NCBI GenBank assembly: GCA_964417875.1
Contig: CAYQJU010000047.1
Location: 1 to 21,399, forward strand
Reading direction: 5' to 3'
From: ZC4RG30 sp964417875
GTDB taxonomy: Bacteria > Pseudomonadota > Gammaproteobacteria > Steroidobacterales > Steroidobacteraceae
DNA length: 21,399 nt
The position numbers and the translations under genes were made by a program. Of the stretch, positions 1 to 6,551 are shown one piece after another (the first letter of the stretch is position 1; every line of letters begins with the position of its first letter). The notes below the pieces were generated by a model. The model had not been told where the DNA came from. It made no database searches and saw only the letters and a list, made by a program, of their open reading frames with translations.

Positions 1-870
1 ATCGTGCAGCAGGTGCAGCCGGACGAGATCTACAATCTCGCCGCGCAGAGCCATGTGGCGGTGTCGTTCGAGACGCCCGAGTACACCGCCAATGCCGACG
101 CGATCGGCACCCTGCGGCTGCTGGAGGCGATCCGCATCCTGGGCCTCGAGAAGAAGACCCGCTTCTACCAGGCCTCGACCTCGGAGATGTTCGGCCAGGT
201 GCAGGAGATCCCGCAGCGTGAGACCACGCCGTTCTATCCGCGCTCGCCCTATGGCGCGGCGAAAGTCTATGCCCACTGGATCACGGTGAACTACCGCGAG
301 GCCTATGGCATGTTCGCCTGCAGCGGCATCCTGTTCAATCATGAGTCGCCGATCCGCGGCGAGACCTTCGTGACCCGCAAGATCACCCGCGGCCTGGCGC
401 GCATCTCGCTGGGCCTGGAGCGCTGCCTGTACCTGGGCAACCTCGATTCGCTGCGCGACTGGGGGCACTCGCGCGACTATGTGCGCGCGCAGTGGCTGAT
501 GCTGCAGCAGGACCAGCCCGAGGACTATGTGATCGCCACCGGCGAGCAGCACTCGGTGCGCGAGTTCGTCGAGAAGGCCGGCGCGGAACTGGGCATGCGC
601 ATCCGCTGGCAGGGAAGCGGCGTCGAGGAACAGGGCGTCGATGCAAAGAGCGGCCGCACCGTGGTGCGGGTGGATCCGCGCTACTTCCGGCCGACCGAAG
701 TCGAGACCCTGCTGGGTGATCCCACCAAGGCGCGCGAGCGCCTGGGCTGGCAGCCGGAGACCGGCTTCGGCGAACTGGTGCAGGAGATGGTCGCCGCCGA
801 CCTCGAGATCGCGCGTCGCGATGCGATGGTGCGCCGCGAGGGCTTCAAGGTGTGCCGGTACGCGGAATGA
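1..870 (+). CDS. gmd: GDP-mannose 4,6-dehydratase, 5' end cut by window
   Basis: This enzyme converts GDP-D-mannose to GDP-4-keto-6-deoxymannose, the first step of GDP-L-fucose synthesis, in the cytoplasm. The reading frame is open from the first base of the window. About 289 residues remain of a family length near 345-350, so the N-terminal NAD(P)-binding GxxGxxG segment is missing. Visible short-chain dehydrogenase hallmarks are YNLAAQSHV at residues 11-19, the catalytic STSE (59-62) and YGAAK (84-88, catalytic Tyr and Lys). FNHESPIRGETFVTRK and the C-terminal VDPRYFRPTEV block are characteristic of Gmd rather than of other sugar epimerases. The stop overlaps the next start as ATGA, so it is translationally coupled to fcl, the next enzyme of the pathway. 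Confidence 0.96.
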   Translation: MVQQVQPDEIYNLAAQSHVAVSFETPEYTANADAIGTLRLLEAIRILGLEKKTRFYQASTSEMFGQVQEIPQRETTPFYPRSPYGAAKVYAHWITVNYREAYGMFACSGILFNHESPIRGETFVTRKITRGLARISLGLERCLYLGNLDSLRDWGHSRDYVRAQWLMLQQDQPEDYVIATGEQHSVREFVEKAGAELGMRIRWQGSGVEEQGVDAKSGRTVVRVDPRYFRPTEVETLLGDPTKARERLGWQPETGFGELVQEMVAADLEIARRDAMVRREGFKVCRYAE

Positions 871-1829
871 AGACGCGGATCTTCGTCGCCGGGCACCGCG
901 GCCTCGTCGGTGCGGCATTGGTGCGCCGCCTGCAGCAGCAGGGATCCGCGGAACTGGTGCTGCGCACCCGCGCCGAACTCGACCTCACCGACCAGGCGGC
1001 GGTGCGTGAGTTCTTTGCCGCCGGGCGCATCGACCAGGTTTATCTCGCCGCGGCGCGCGTCGGCGGCATCCTCGCCAACGACAGCTATCCGGCGGATTTC
1101 ATCGGCCAGAACCTCGCCATCCAGACGAATGTCATCGAGGCGGCGTGGCGCCATGGCGTGAAGAAGCTGCTGTTCCTGGGCTCAAGCTGCATCTATCCGC
1201 GCGAGGCGCCGCAGCCGATGCGCGAGGACTGCCTGCTCACCGGTCCGCTGGAACCCACCAACCAGTGGTATGCCATCGCGAAGATCGCGGGATTGAAGAT
1301 GGCGCAGGCCTGGCGCATCCAGCATGGCTTCGATGCCATCTGCGCGATGCCCACCAACCTCTATGGCCCCGGTGACAACTTCGACGCCGCCAGCTCGCAT
1401 GTGCTGCCGGCGCTGATCCGCAAGTTCACCGAGGCCGTCAGCGCGGGCCACAGCGAGGTCACCGTCTGGGGCACCGGCCAACCGCGGCGCGAGTTCCTGC
1501 ATGTGGATGACCTGGCCGACGCCTGCGTGTTCCTGATGCAGCACTACAGCGACATCGAACCGGTGAACATCGGCTGGGGCGAAGACATCTCCATTGCCGA
1601 ACTGGCGCAGATGGTGGCACGCGAGACCGGCTTTCATGGCCGCCTGCGCTTCGACACCAGCCGGCCGGACGGCACGCCGCGCAAGCTGCTCGATGTGTCG
1701 CGCCTGGCGGCGCTGGGATGGCGGCCGCGCATCGACCTGCGCAGCGGCATCGCATCCACCGTGGACTGGTATCGCCAGACGCTGGCGCCGGCCGCGCCGC
1801 CGGCCGCCGTTGCCGGAGTGGCACGATGA
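867..1829 (+). CDS. fcl: GDP-L-fucose synthase
   Basis: This bifunctional epimerase/reductase turns GDP-4-keto-6-deoxymannose into GDP-L-fucose with NADPH. At 320 residues it matches the family. Visible features are the nucleotide-binding GHRGLVG (9-15), GSSCIYP (105-111) with the conserved Ser and Cys, YAIAK (135-139) giving the catalytic Tyr and Lys, and PTNLYGPGDNF followed by SHVLPALIRKF. I chose the ATG at 867 because it overlaps the gmd stop as ATGA and opens directly into the Rossmann strand. An in-frame GTG at 852 would add five residues and is less likely. The stop at 1829 again overlaps the downstream start in an ATGA, so gmd, fcl and the methyltransferase form one transcription unit. 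Confidence 0.96.
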   Translation: MKTRIFVAGHRGLVGAALVRRLQQQGSAELVLRTRAELDLTDQAAVREFFAAGRIDQVYLAAARVGGILANDSYPADFIGQNLAIQTNVIEAAWRHGVKKLLFLGSSCIYPREAPQPMREDCLLTGPLEPTNQWYAIAKIAGLKMAQAWRIQHGFDAICAMPTNLYGPGDNFDAASSHVLPALIRKFTEAVSAGHSEVTVWGTGQPRREFLHVDDLADACVFLMQHYSDIEPVNIGWGEDISIAELAQMVARETGFHGRLRFDTSRPDGTPRKLLDVSRLAALGWRPRIDLRSGIASTVDWYRQTLAPAAPPAAVAGVAR

Positions 1830-2523
1830 AGGACCGACCGATGAAGATCATTCCGCAATATGAGACGGAGCTGCAGCTGCTCGAGGAAAGGCTGCGCGCC
1901 CAGTGGAAGCCCGGCCAGATGCTCAAGGTGCTGGAGGCCGGCTGCGGCCGCAAGTGGTACTTCCGCATGGATGGCGTGGACTACGAGCTGACCGGCATCG
2001 ACATGGATGCCGAGGCGCTGCAGGCGCGGCGCGTGCAGATGAAGGACCTGCAGCATGGCATGGTGGGCGACCTGCGCACCGTCGAACTGCCACCCGAGAG
2101 CTTCGACATCATCTACAACGCCTTCGTGCTCGAGCATGTGGAAGGCGCGCGCAAGGTGCTCGACAACTTCGTCCGCTGGCTCAAGCCCGGCGGCATCATG
2201 ATCATCCGCGTGCCCGACAAGGACGGCGTGCAGGGCTTCCTGGCGCGGCATACGCCGCATTTCCTGCATGTGCTCTATTACCGCTGGGCGTGGAAGCTGA
2301 AGAACGCCGGCAAGCCCGGCTTCGCGCCCTACCCCACCGTGTATGACGAGGTGATCTCGCGCCGCGGCATGCACGAATTCTGCGAGGCCAATGGCCTCGA
2401 GGTGGTCGAGGAGATCGGCGTGGGCAGCTACCGGCGCGGCCATGGCCTGATCAGCCGCATCACGCCCTTCGTGGCGCGCGTGATCAGCCTGTTCTCGCTC
2501 GGGCGCATCCACGACAAGTACGT
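1826..2523 (+). CDS. class I SAM-dependent methyltransferase, 3' end lost in gap 1
   Basis: This is a predicted SAM-dependent methyltransferase, probably acting on a sugar of the polymer or its precursor. The SAM-binding motif I reads LEAGCGRKWY near residues 34-43, followed by an acidic TGIDMDAEAL strand. The post-I region FDIIYNAFVLEHVEGA and LKPGGIMIIRVPD are classic for the methyltransferase-11/23 type. About 232 residues are visible before the assembly gap, so most of the domain is present. The start at 1826 overlaps the fcl stop and has GGAG seven bases upstream. An in-frame ATG at 1841 is also preceded by AAGGA at seven bases, so the start is ambiguous by five residues. The long apparent fusion with the glycosyltransferase after the gap is an artefact of reading through N. 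Substrate unknown. Confidence 0.85.
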
Positions 2524-2623
2524 NNNNNNNNNNNNNNNNNNNNNNNNNNNNNNNNNNNNNNNNNNNNNNNNNNNNNNNNNNNNNNNNNNNNNNNNNNNNN
2601 NNNNNNNNNNNNNNNNNNNNNNN
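2524..2623. other. assembly gap 1 (100 N)
   Basis: Exactly 100 N, the conventional placeholder for a gap of unknown size. It hides the end of the methyltransferase and the start of the glycosyltransferase. Both flanking genes lack little compared with typical family length, so the missing piece may be short, but no sequence supports any estimate. Confidence 0.98.
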
Positions 2624-3610
2624 GGCGTCACCACGCACATCGCCTATGACACTGCGGCCGGCCTGCCCGGCCTGCGGTTCGTGCATCCGCGCTGGACCGG
2701 CCTGTGGGCGGCCGCGCGGCGTGCCGATGCAGATGTCTACTACGTCAGCTGCGCCGGCATGCAGGTCGGCGAGCTGGCCATGTTCGCGCGCCAGCATGGC
2801 CGCAAGCTGATCTTCCGCGTCGCGCACGACGATGACTGCGTCCCCCACCGGCTGGTGGCGCGCCTGGATGCATCGGGGCCGCGGTTCTGGCTGCATACTT
2901 CGCTGTACAAGTACGGCCTGGCGCGCGCCGATGTGGTGCTGGCGCAGAGCGAGCAGCAGCGTCGCGCGCTGCGCGAGCATTTCGGCCTCGACTCCACCGT
3001 GGCCACGATGCTGGTGGATGGTCCGCGCCGCATGCTCGACTTCGCGCAGCGCGACATCGACGTGCTGTGGGTCAACAACATCCGCGCCTTCAAGCGCGCG
3101 GACCTCGCCGTCGATCTCGCCGCGGCGCTGGGGGACATGCCGATGCACATGATCGGCGGGCGCCAGCCGCGCTTCGAGTCGCTCTATGAAGAGGTGGAGC
3201 GCCGCGCTGCGGCCACGCCCAACCTCACCTTCCACGGCCGCGTGCCCTATCACCAGATCAATGCGTTCTACGAGCGGGCGCGGGTGTTCGCCAACACCTC
3301 CGATTCGGAAGGCTTTCCCAACTCCTACCTGCAGGCCTGGGCGCGGGGCGTGCCGGTGGTGGCCTTCTTCGATCCGGACGGCGTGATCGCGCGCGAGGGA
3401 CTGGGCGAAGCGGTGCGCAACCTGCACGAGATGAAGCAGGCGGTGCGTGCCCTGGCCACCGATGCCACGGCCTGGCAGCAGGCCAGCCAGCGCTGCCGTG
3501 CCTACATGGCCCGCGAATATGGAGAGGAGCGCATCCTCGCGCCCTATGTGGCCGCCATCGACAGCCTGTCGCCACCGCCGGTGGCCGCCGGCGCGATGAT
3601 GGCGCGATAA
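2624..3610 (+). CDS. GT4-family glycosyltransferase, 5' end lost in gap 1
   Basis: This is a cytoplasmic retaining glycosyltransferase of the GT-B fold, predicted to add one sugar to the lipid-linked repeat unit. The first 328 visible residues lack only the beginning of the N-terminal Rossmann domain. The C-terminal domain is clear: DVLWVNNIRAFKRADL, MHMIGG, LTFHGRVPYHQINAFYERA, then SEGFPNSYLQAWARGVPVV and DPDGVI. The usual EX7E nucleotide-sugar motif appears here as EX7Q (Glu of SEGF, Gln of LQAW); I recall the same substitution in other EGFPN..LQAW-type GT4 proteins, so it need not be inactivating. Its last 67 bases overlap the 3' end of a convergent minus-strand glycosyltransferase gene. 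Donor and acceptor cannot be read from the sequence. Confidence 0.88.
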   Translation, partial: GVTTHIAYDTAAGLPGLRFVHPRWTGLWAAARRADADVYYVSCAGMQVGELAMFARQHGRKLIFRVAHDDDCVPHRLVARLDASGPRFWLHTSLYKYGLARADVVLAQSEQQRRALREHFGLDSTVATMLVDGPRRMLDFAQRDIDVLWVNNIRAFKRADLAVDLAAALGDMPMHMIGGRQPRFESLYEEVERRAAATPNLTFHGRVPYHQINAFYERARVFANTSDSEGFPNSYLQAWARGVPVVAFFDPDGVIAREGLGEAVRNLHEMKQAVRALATDATAWQQASQRCRAYMAREYGEERILAPYVAAIDSLSPPPVAAGAMMAR

Positions 3611-3897
3611 GCCTCGACCATCCGCCCGAAGGCGAACTGCTTCTCGACGCGTGCGCGTGCCGCGGCGGCCATCTGCTGCCGGACGGCGTGGTCACGGCAC
3701 AGCTTCCGCAGCGCATCGCCCAGTGCCGCATCATCACCCGGCCGGACGATGAAGCCCTCCTGGCCCTCGCTGATCATCTCGCGCGCGCCACCGATGTCGC
3801 TGAGCACCACCGGCAGTCCCATCGCCATGGCCTCCAGTGCCGCATTCGAGAAGGTCTCGACCGAGGTGGAGGGCAGCGCGAACACATCCATCGCGGC
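3544..3897 (-). CDS. GT4-family glycosyltransferase, C-terminal part only (5' end in gap 2)
   Basis: The last 117 residues of a GT-B glycosyltransferase are encoded here on the minus strand. The visible part begins AAMDVFALPS and holds the canonical C-terminal signature ETFSNAALEAMAMGLPVV, an intact EX7E, followed by SDIGGAREMI and GFIVRPGDDAAL. The terminal helix has the usual FGRMVEAYRAII ending. A complete enzyme would be about 370-400 residues, so roughly 750 or more bases are missing and gap 2 must be longer than its 100 N if the gene is intact. The 3' end overlaps the plus-strand glycosyltransferase by 67 bases. A long minus-strand frame continuing rightwards past the gap is the antisense shadow of the beta-helix gene and is not part of this gene. 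Confidence 0.85.
   Translation of the reverse strand, partial: AAMDVFALPSTSVETFSNAALEAMAMGLPVVLSDIGGAREMISEGQEGFIVRPGDDAALGDALRKLCRDHAVRQQMAAAARARVEKQFAFGRMVEAYRAIIAPAATGGGDRLSMAAT
3571..3585. terminator. possible bidirectional hairpin in convergent gene overlap
   Basis: GCCACC-GCC-GGTGGC forms a perfect six-base-pair stem with a three-base loop inside the shared 3' ends of the two convergent glycosyltransferase genes. There is no T tract on either side and it lies within codons of both genes, so termination is only a possibility. Confidence 0.25.
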
Positions 3898-3997
3898 NNN
3901 NNNNNNNNNNNNNNNNNNNNNNNNNNNNNNNNNNNNNNNNNNNNNNNNNNNNNNNNNNNNNNNNNNNNNNNNNNNNNNNNNNNNNNNNNNNNNNNNN
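3898..3997. other. assembly gap 2 (100 N)
   Basis: A second 100-N placeholder. It contains the N-terminal coding part of the minus-strand GT4 gene and probably part of the divergent promoter region for the plus-strand beta-helix gene. Its true size is probably several hundred bases or more. Confidence 0.98.
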
Positions 3998-3999
3998 CT

Positions 4000-4017
4000 T
4001 GTCGGTGTTTTCCTACA
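4000..4017. promoter_or_regulatory. candidate regulator box (TGTCGG-N6-CCTACA) upstream of beta-helix gene
   Basis: TGTCGGTGTTTTCCTACA is an 18-bp imperfect inverted repeat with five of six arm positions paired. It lies about 100 bp upstream of the beta-helix gene start. Closely similar elements occur at 14026-14043 and 14057-14075 in the divergent region next to the wcaJ-like gene. Size and layout suit a dimeric transcription factor, perhaps of the NarL/FixJ/RcsB type whose sites have TA/GG and CC/TA edges, but the regulator is not in the window and the assignment is inference. Confidence 0.45.
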
Positions 4018-4021
4018 GTTG

Positions 4022-4040
4022 CGACACCAGGATGGTGTCG
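4022..4040. promoter_or_regulatory. perfect 7-bp inverted repeat in leader of beta-helix gene
   Basis: CGACACC-AGGAT-GGTGTCG is a perfect seven-base-pair inverted repeat with a five-base loop, about 77 bp before the ATG at 4117. Its right arm, with the next base, contains another TGTCGG (4036-4041) like the half-site of the neighbouring box. It could be an operator or an mRNA hairpin. The following bases (taattttggtt) are T-rich but not a clean terminator tract. Confidence 0.4.
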
Positions 4041-4116
4041 GTAATTTTGGTTGCATGAGTCGGCGTAGCGAAGGATTCCGCGCTGTACCCGAACCGCGAA
4101 TCCACCCAGGCAGGCC

Positions 4117-5520
4117 ATGAACCATTCCATTCCCCTCGTCCGCAATGTTGTTTCCACCGCCCTGCTCACGGCTGCGGCCGTGGCATTCGCGGCCCCCGCT
4201 CTGGCCGTCCCGGTGATCCCGGGAGCCGCGGGATTCGGCATCGAGACGCCCGCCGGTCGCGGCGGCAAGGTCTACAAGGTCACGAACCTCAACGAGTCCG
4301 GTGCGGGCTCGCTGGGTGAGTGCGTTGCAGCATCCGGTGCGCGCGTGTGCGTGTTCGAGGTGTCGGGCACGATCCGCCTGACCAAGGACCTGCACATCAA
4401 GAACCCGAACATCACCATCGCCGGCCAGACCGCGCCGTCGCCGGGCATCATGCTGCGCGGCGCCGGCCTGTGGATCCGCGCCAGCAATGTGCTGGTGCAG
4501 CACATCCGCGTGCGTCCCGGCGACGACAAGAGCGGCCCGAACCCGGACAACCGCGATGCGCTGGTGATCGACTCCAGCGCCGACAAGCCGGTGTCGAACA
4601 TCGTCATCGACCATTGCTCCTTCCAGTGGGCCATCGACGAGACCGCCTCGGCCTACTGGCACTGGAACAACATCACATTCCGCAACACCATCTTCGGTGA
4701 GGCCCTGAACCAGTCGCTGCACTCGAAGGGCTCGCATGGCTATGGCGTGATCTTCGGCGCCAAGAACACCGGCTCGGTGTCGATGATCGGCAACCTGCTG
4801 GCGCACCAGGCCGATCGCAACCCGCTGTCGCGCGCACCGCGGCTGGTGTTCGTGAACAACGTCGTCTACAACCGCAAGTACTACGAAGTGGACCTGCAGG
4901 GCGGCGACACGGCTTCCGAGAACATCGTGGTCGGCAATGTGTTCCTGCGCGGCAAGGACCACGGCAACCCGAAGGTGAAGGAGATCCAGCTGGGCGGGTA
5001 CAAGTTCCCGCTGCTGGCCGGCTCCAGCCTGTATGCGGCCGACAACCTGGCCAGCGGCGTCACCAGCGACCCCTGGTCGATCGTCACGATCTCGTCGATC
5101 CAGAAGGCCATCGCGGTGCTGAAGCCCTCGGCCCGCCCGTCTTCGTGGCCGAAGGGACTGACTGCAATGCCCACCGCCAACAACCAGGTGCTGAACCATG
5201 TACTGAAGTACGTGGGCGCGCGCCCTGCCGATCGCGATCCGGTGGATGCGCGCATCGTGAAGAGCGTGAAGGATCGCAGCGGCCAGGTCATCAACTGCGT
5301 GGCGGCGGACGGCAGCGAGCGCTGCCAGCGCAATGCCGGTGGCTGGCCGGTGTTGGCACAGAACAAGCGCGGCTTCAGCGTGCCGGCAGACCCCAACAAG
5401 GTGGGCTCTGACGGCTACACCAACCTCGAGCGCGTGCTGCACCGGATGGCGGCCGAAGTGGAAGGTCGGGCCACCACCTCGAACCGCACCATCGCGGCAC
5501 CGAAGGCGCTGATCGACTGA
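4117..5520 (+). CDS. exported pectate-lyase-like right-handed beta-helix protein
   Basis: A 467-residue secreted protein that probably binds or cleaves an acidic polysaccharide in the periplasm or outside the cell. The N-terminus is a Sec signal peptide: a positive start, a hydrophobic run (11-26) and an APALA end, with cleavage likely after Ala30. The mature protein opens with IPGAAGFGIETPAGRGGKVY and VTNLNESGAGSLGECV, the usual opening of PL1-like bacterial pectate lyases. Beta-helix coils follow, such as NITIAGQTAPSPGIMLRG, NVLVQHIRVRPGDD (124-137) and NIVIDHCSFQWAIDETAS (161-178). In an EPS locus such proteins often trim or release the polymer; E. coli colanic-acid loci also carry a beta-helix protein, WcaM. 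The start has a purine-rich aggcagg upstream. Lyase activity and substrate are inference. Confidence 0.88.
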   Translation: MNHSIPLVRNVVSTALLTAAAVAFAAPALAVPVIPGAAGFGIETPAGRGGKVYKVTNLNESGAGSLGECVAASGARVCVFEVSGTIRLTKDLHIKNPNITIAGQTAPSPGIMLRGAGLWIRASNVLVQHIRVRPGDDKSGPNPDNRDALVIDSSADKPVSNIVIDHCSFQWAIDETASAYWHWNNITFRNTIFGEALNQSLHSKGSHGYGVIFGAKNTGSVSMIGNLLAHQADRNPLSRAPRLVFVNNVVYNRKYYEVDLQGGDTASENIVVGNVFLRGKDHGNPKVKEIQLGGYKFPLLAGSSLYAADNLASGVTSDPWSIVTISSIQKAIAVLKPSARPSSWPKGLTAMPTANNQVLNHVLKYVGARPADRDPVDARIVKSVKDRSGQVINCVAADGSERCQRNAGGWPVLAQNKRGFSVPADPNKVGSDGYTNLERVLHRMAAEVEGRATTSNRTIAAPKALID

Positions 5521-5522
5521 GC

Positions 5523-6464
5523 TCATGCCCTGGTCCCCTGGACCAGGGCACCCCTGCACTGCAGGTCCTCGTCACCGAAGGCACGGAAGCGCGGCGCAAG
5601 CTGGCCGCGCGACAGGCCGTCAGTGCGCGCATTGCGCATCAGGCGGCGGATCACGAGCCCGGACTTTTCCATCGACTCGATGTGCTGCGAAAGCAGCACG
5701 CGGTTGAGCAGGAACGGGCGCCGGCCGCGCACCAGCTTCCAGGCGGCGTCCGGATAGGCCAGGTGGCCGTTCCAGCGACCGGTGATGCCATGGTCACTGA
5801 AGTCGATCTGGTGCGAGAACCATCCGCCGTGCGCCAGCCATGCGGCACAGGCGCGATGCAATGCCGCAACGTCATCCACATGCTCCAGCACCGAGTGCGA
5901 CAGCACCAGGCCGACAGTGCCGGCCTCCCCGGGCTGTGGCGCGCCCCAGGGCACGCGGTACCGGATGAACGCCGACTCGCCGCCCGGGATGCCGGCTTCG
6001 ATGTCGGCACGGATGGCCGCCACACGCTCAGGCTTCAGCGTCTTCGCCAGCAGTTCGCGCGTCAGGATGCGATGCGGGAACAGGTCTTCGTCGAGAAGTG
6101 GATCGAAATCCGGCCAGCCCTTCTGCGGACGCGGCGCGCGCTGGCGGAACAGCTCCACCAGCTGATCGAAAATGGCGAGGTTGCGATCGCGGTCGGCGAA
6201 GCGCACCACATCGAGCGCAAGGCACTGGCGCGCACCGCTGAGCAGGGCCGCCAGGCCGGTGCCGAGGGAATCCCCGGGTCCGAACTCGGCGACGACCGCC
6301 GGCACCGAAGGCATGCCGGCCTCTGTCAGCATCACCAGGTGTTTCATCCATACGCCATAGCAATATGACGCCGCGGTGGAGCCGCCTGTAGGACGGACAC
6401 CGACAAGCGACATCACGCCGGGCACGAAGGTCAGCGCACCTTTGACGAGGGGAAGCAATTGCAT
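5523..6464 (-). CDS. SAM-dependent methyltransferase-like protein (313 aa)
   Basis: A probable class I methyltransferase, 313 residues. After an N-terminal part containing RPTGGSTAASYCYGVWMKHL, the SAM-binding strand reads VVAEFGPGDSLGTGLAALLSG, with the acidic strand LALDVVRF. The later LVLSHSVLEHVDDVAALHRA and WLAHGGWFSHQIDFSDHG match the methyltransferase-11 layout, with HQIDFSDHG standing where the post-motif strand is expected. The ATG at 6464 has GGAG six bases upstream, a good Shine-Dalgarno site. The gene stands alone between a convergent beta-helix gene and a divergent acyltransferase gene, so it needs its own promoter in the short region right of 6464. Family members I recall occur in polysaccharide loci, but the methyl acceptor is unknown. 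Confidence 0.8.
   Translation of the reverse strand: MQLLPLVKGALTFVPGVMSLVGVRPTGGSTAASYCYGVWMKHLVMLTEAGMPSVPAVVAEFGPGDSLGTGLAALLSGARQCLALDVVRFADRDRNLAIFDQLVELFRQRAPRPQKGWPDFDPLLDEDLFPHRILTRELLAKTLKPERVAAIRADIEAGIPGGESAFIRYRVPWGAPQPGEAGTVGLVLSHSVLEHVDDVAALHRACAAWLAHGGWFSHQIDFSDHGITGRWNGHLAYPDAAWKLVRGRRPFLLNRVLLSQHIESMEKSGLVIRRLMRNARTDGLSRGQLAPRFRAFGDEDLQCRGALVQGTRA
5526..5550. terminator. strong hairpin between convergent beta-helix and methyltransferase genes
   Basis: TGCCCTGGTCC-CCT-GGACCAGGGCA is a perfect 11-bp stem with a three-base loop, starting six bases after the beta-helix stop. It encodes part of the last codons of the convergent methyltransferase. It lacks a T tract, so it may act as a bidirectional RNA 3'-end stabiliser or a weak intrinsic terminator. 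Confidence 0.55.
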
Positions 6465-6476
6465 GGTTGACTCCGC

Positions 6477-6504
6477 TTGTCACGTCATCCGTGTTCGGTA
6501 CCAT
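6477..6504 (+). promoter_or_regulatory. weak sigma70-like promoter for acyltransferase gene
   Basis: TTGTCA (6477-6482) and TACCAT (6499-6504) are separated by 16 bp, in the short space between the divergent methyltransferase and acyltransferase starts. The hexamers match the consensus at five and four positions. If real, the acyltransferase must start downstream of 6510, favouring the TTG at 6552. Confidence 0.3.
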
Positions 6505-6551
6505 GCAGGTCCGGTCTCGCGCCGCCGGCGCCCCAACTGCCAGCCAGCCAC

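Noticed and set aside
3301..3360. EX7Q instead of EX7E in the gap-1 GT4 as a sign of inactivity
   Set aside because: The surrounding EGFPN..LQAW..GVPVV block is one I recall from other GT4 proteins with Gln at this place, so it is not evidence of decay.
1718..3610. A 630-residue methyltransferase-glycosyltransferase fusion
   Set aside because: The two domains are joined only through the 100-N gap; frame agreement across it is by chance because its length is arbitrary.
4034..4055. Possible sigma54 promoter (GG near 4040, TTGCA at 4051)
   Set aside because: The GG-to-GC spacing is one base too long and the -24 element does not match TGGCAC.
3998..5559. Long minus-strand frame across the beta-helix gene
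   Set aside because: It is the antisense shadow of the plus-strand gene; its protein is His/Arg/Ala-rich low-complexity sequence with no family motif.
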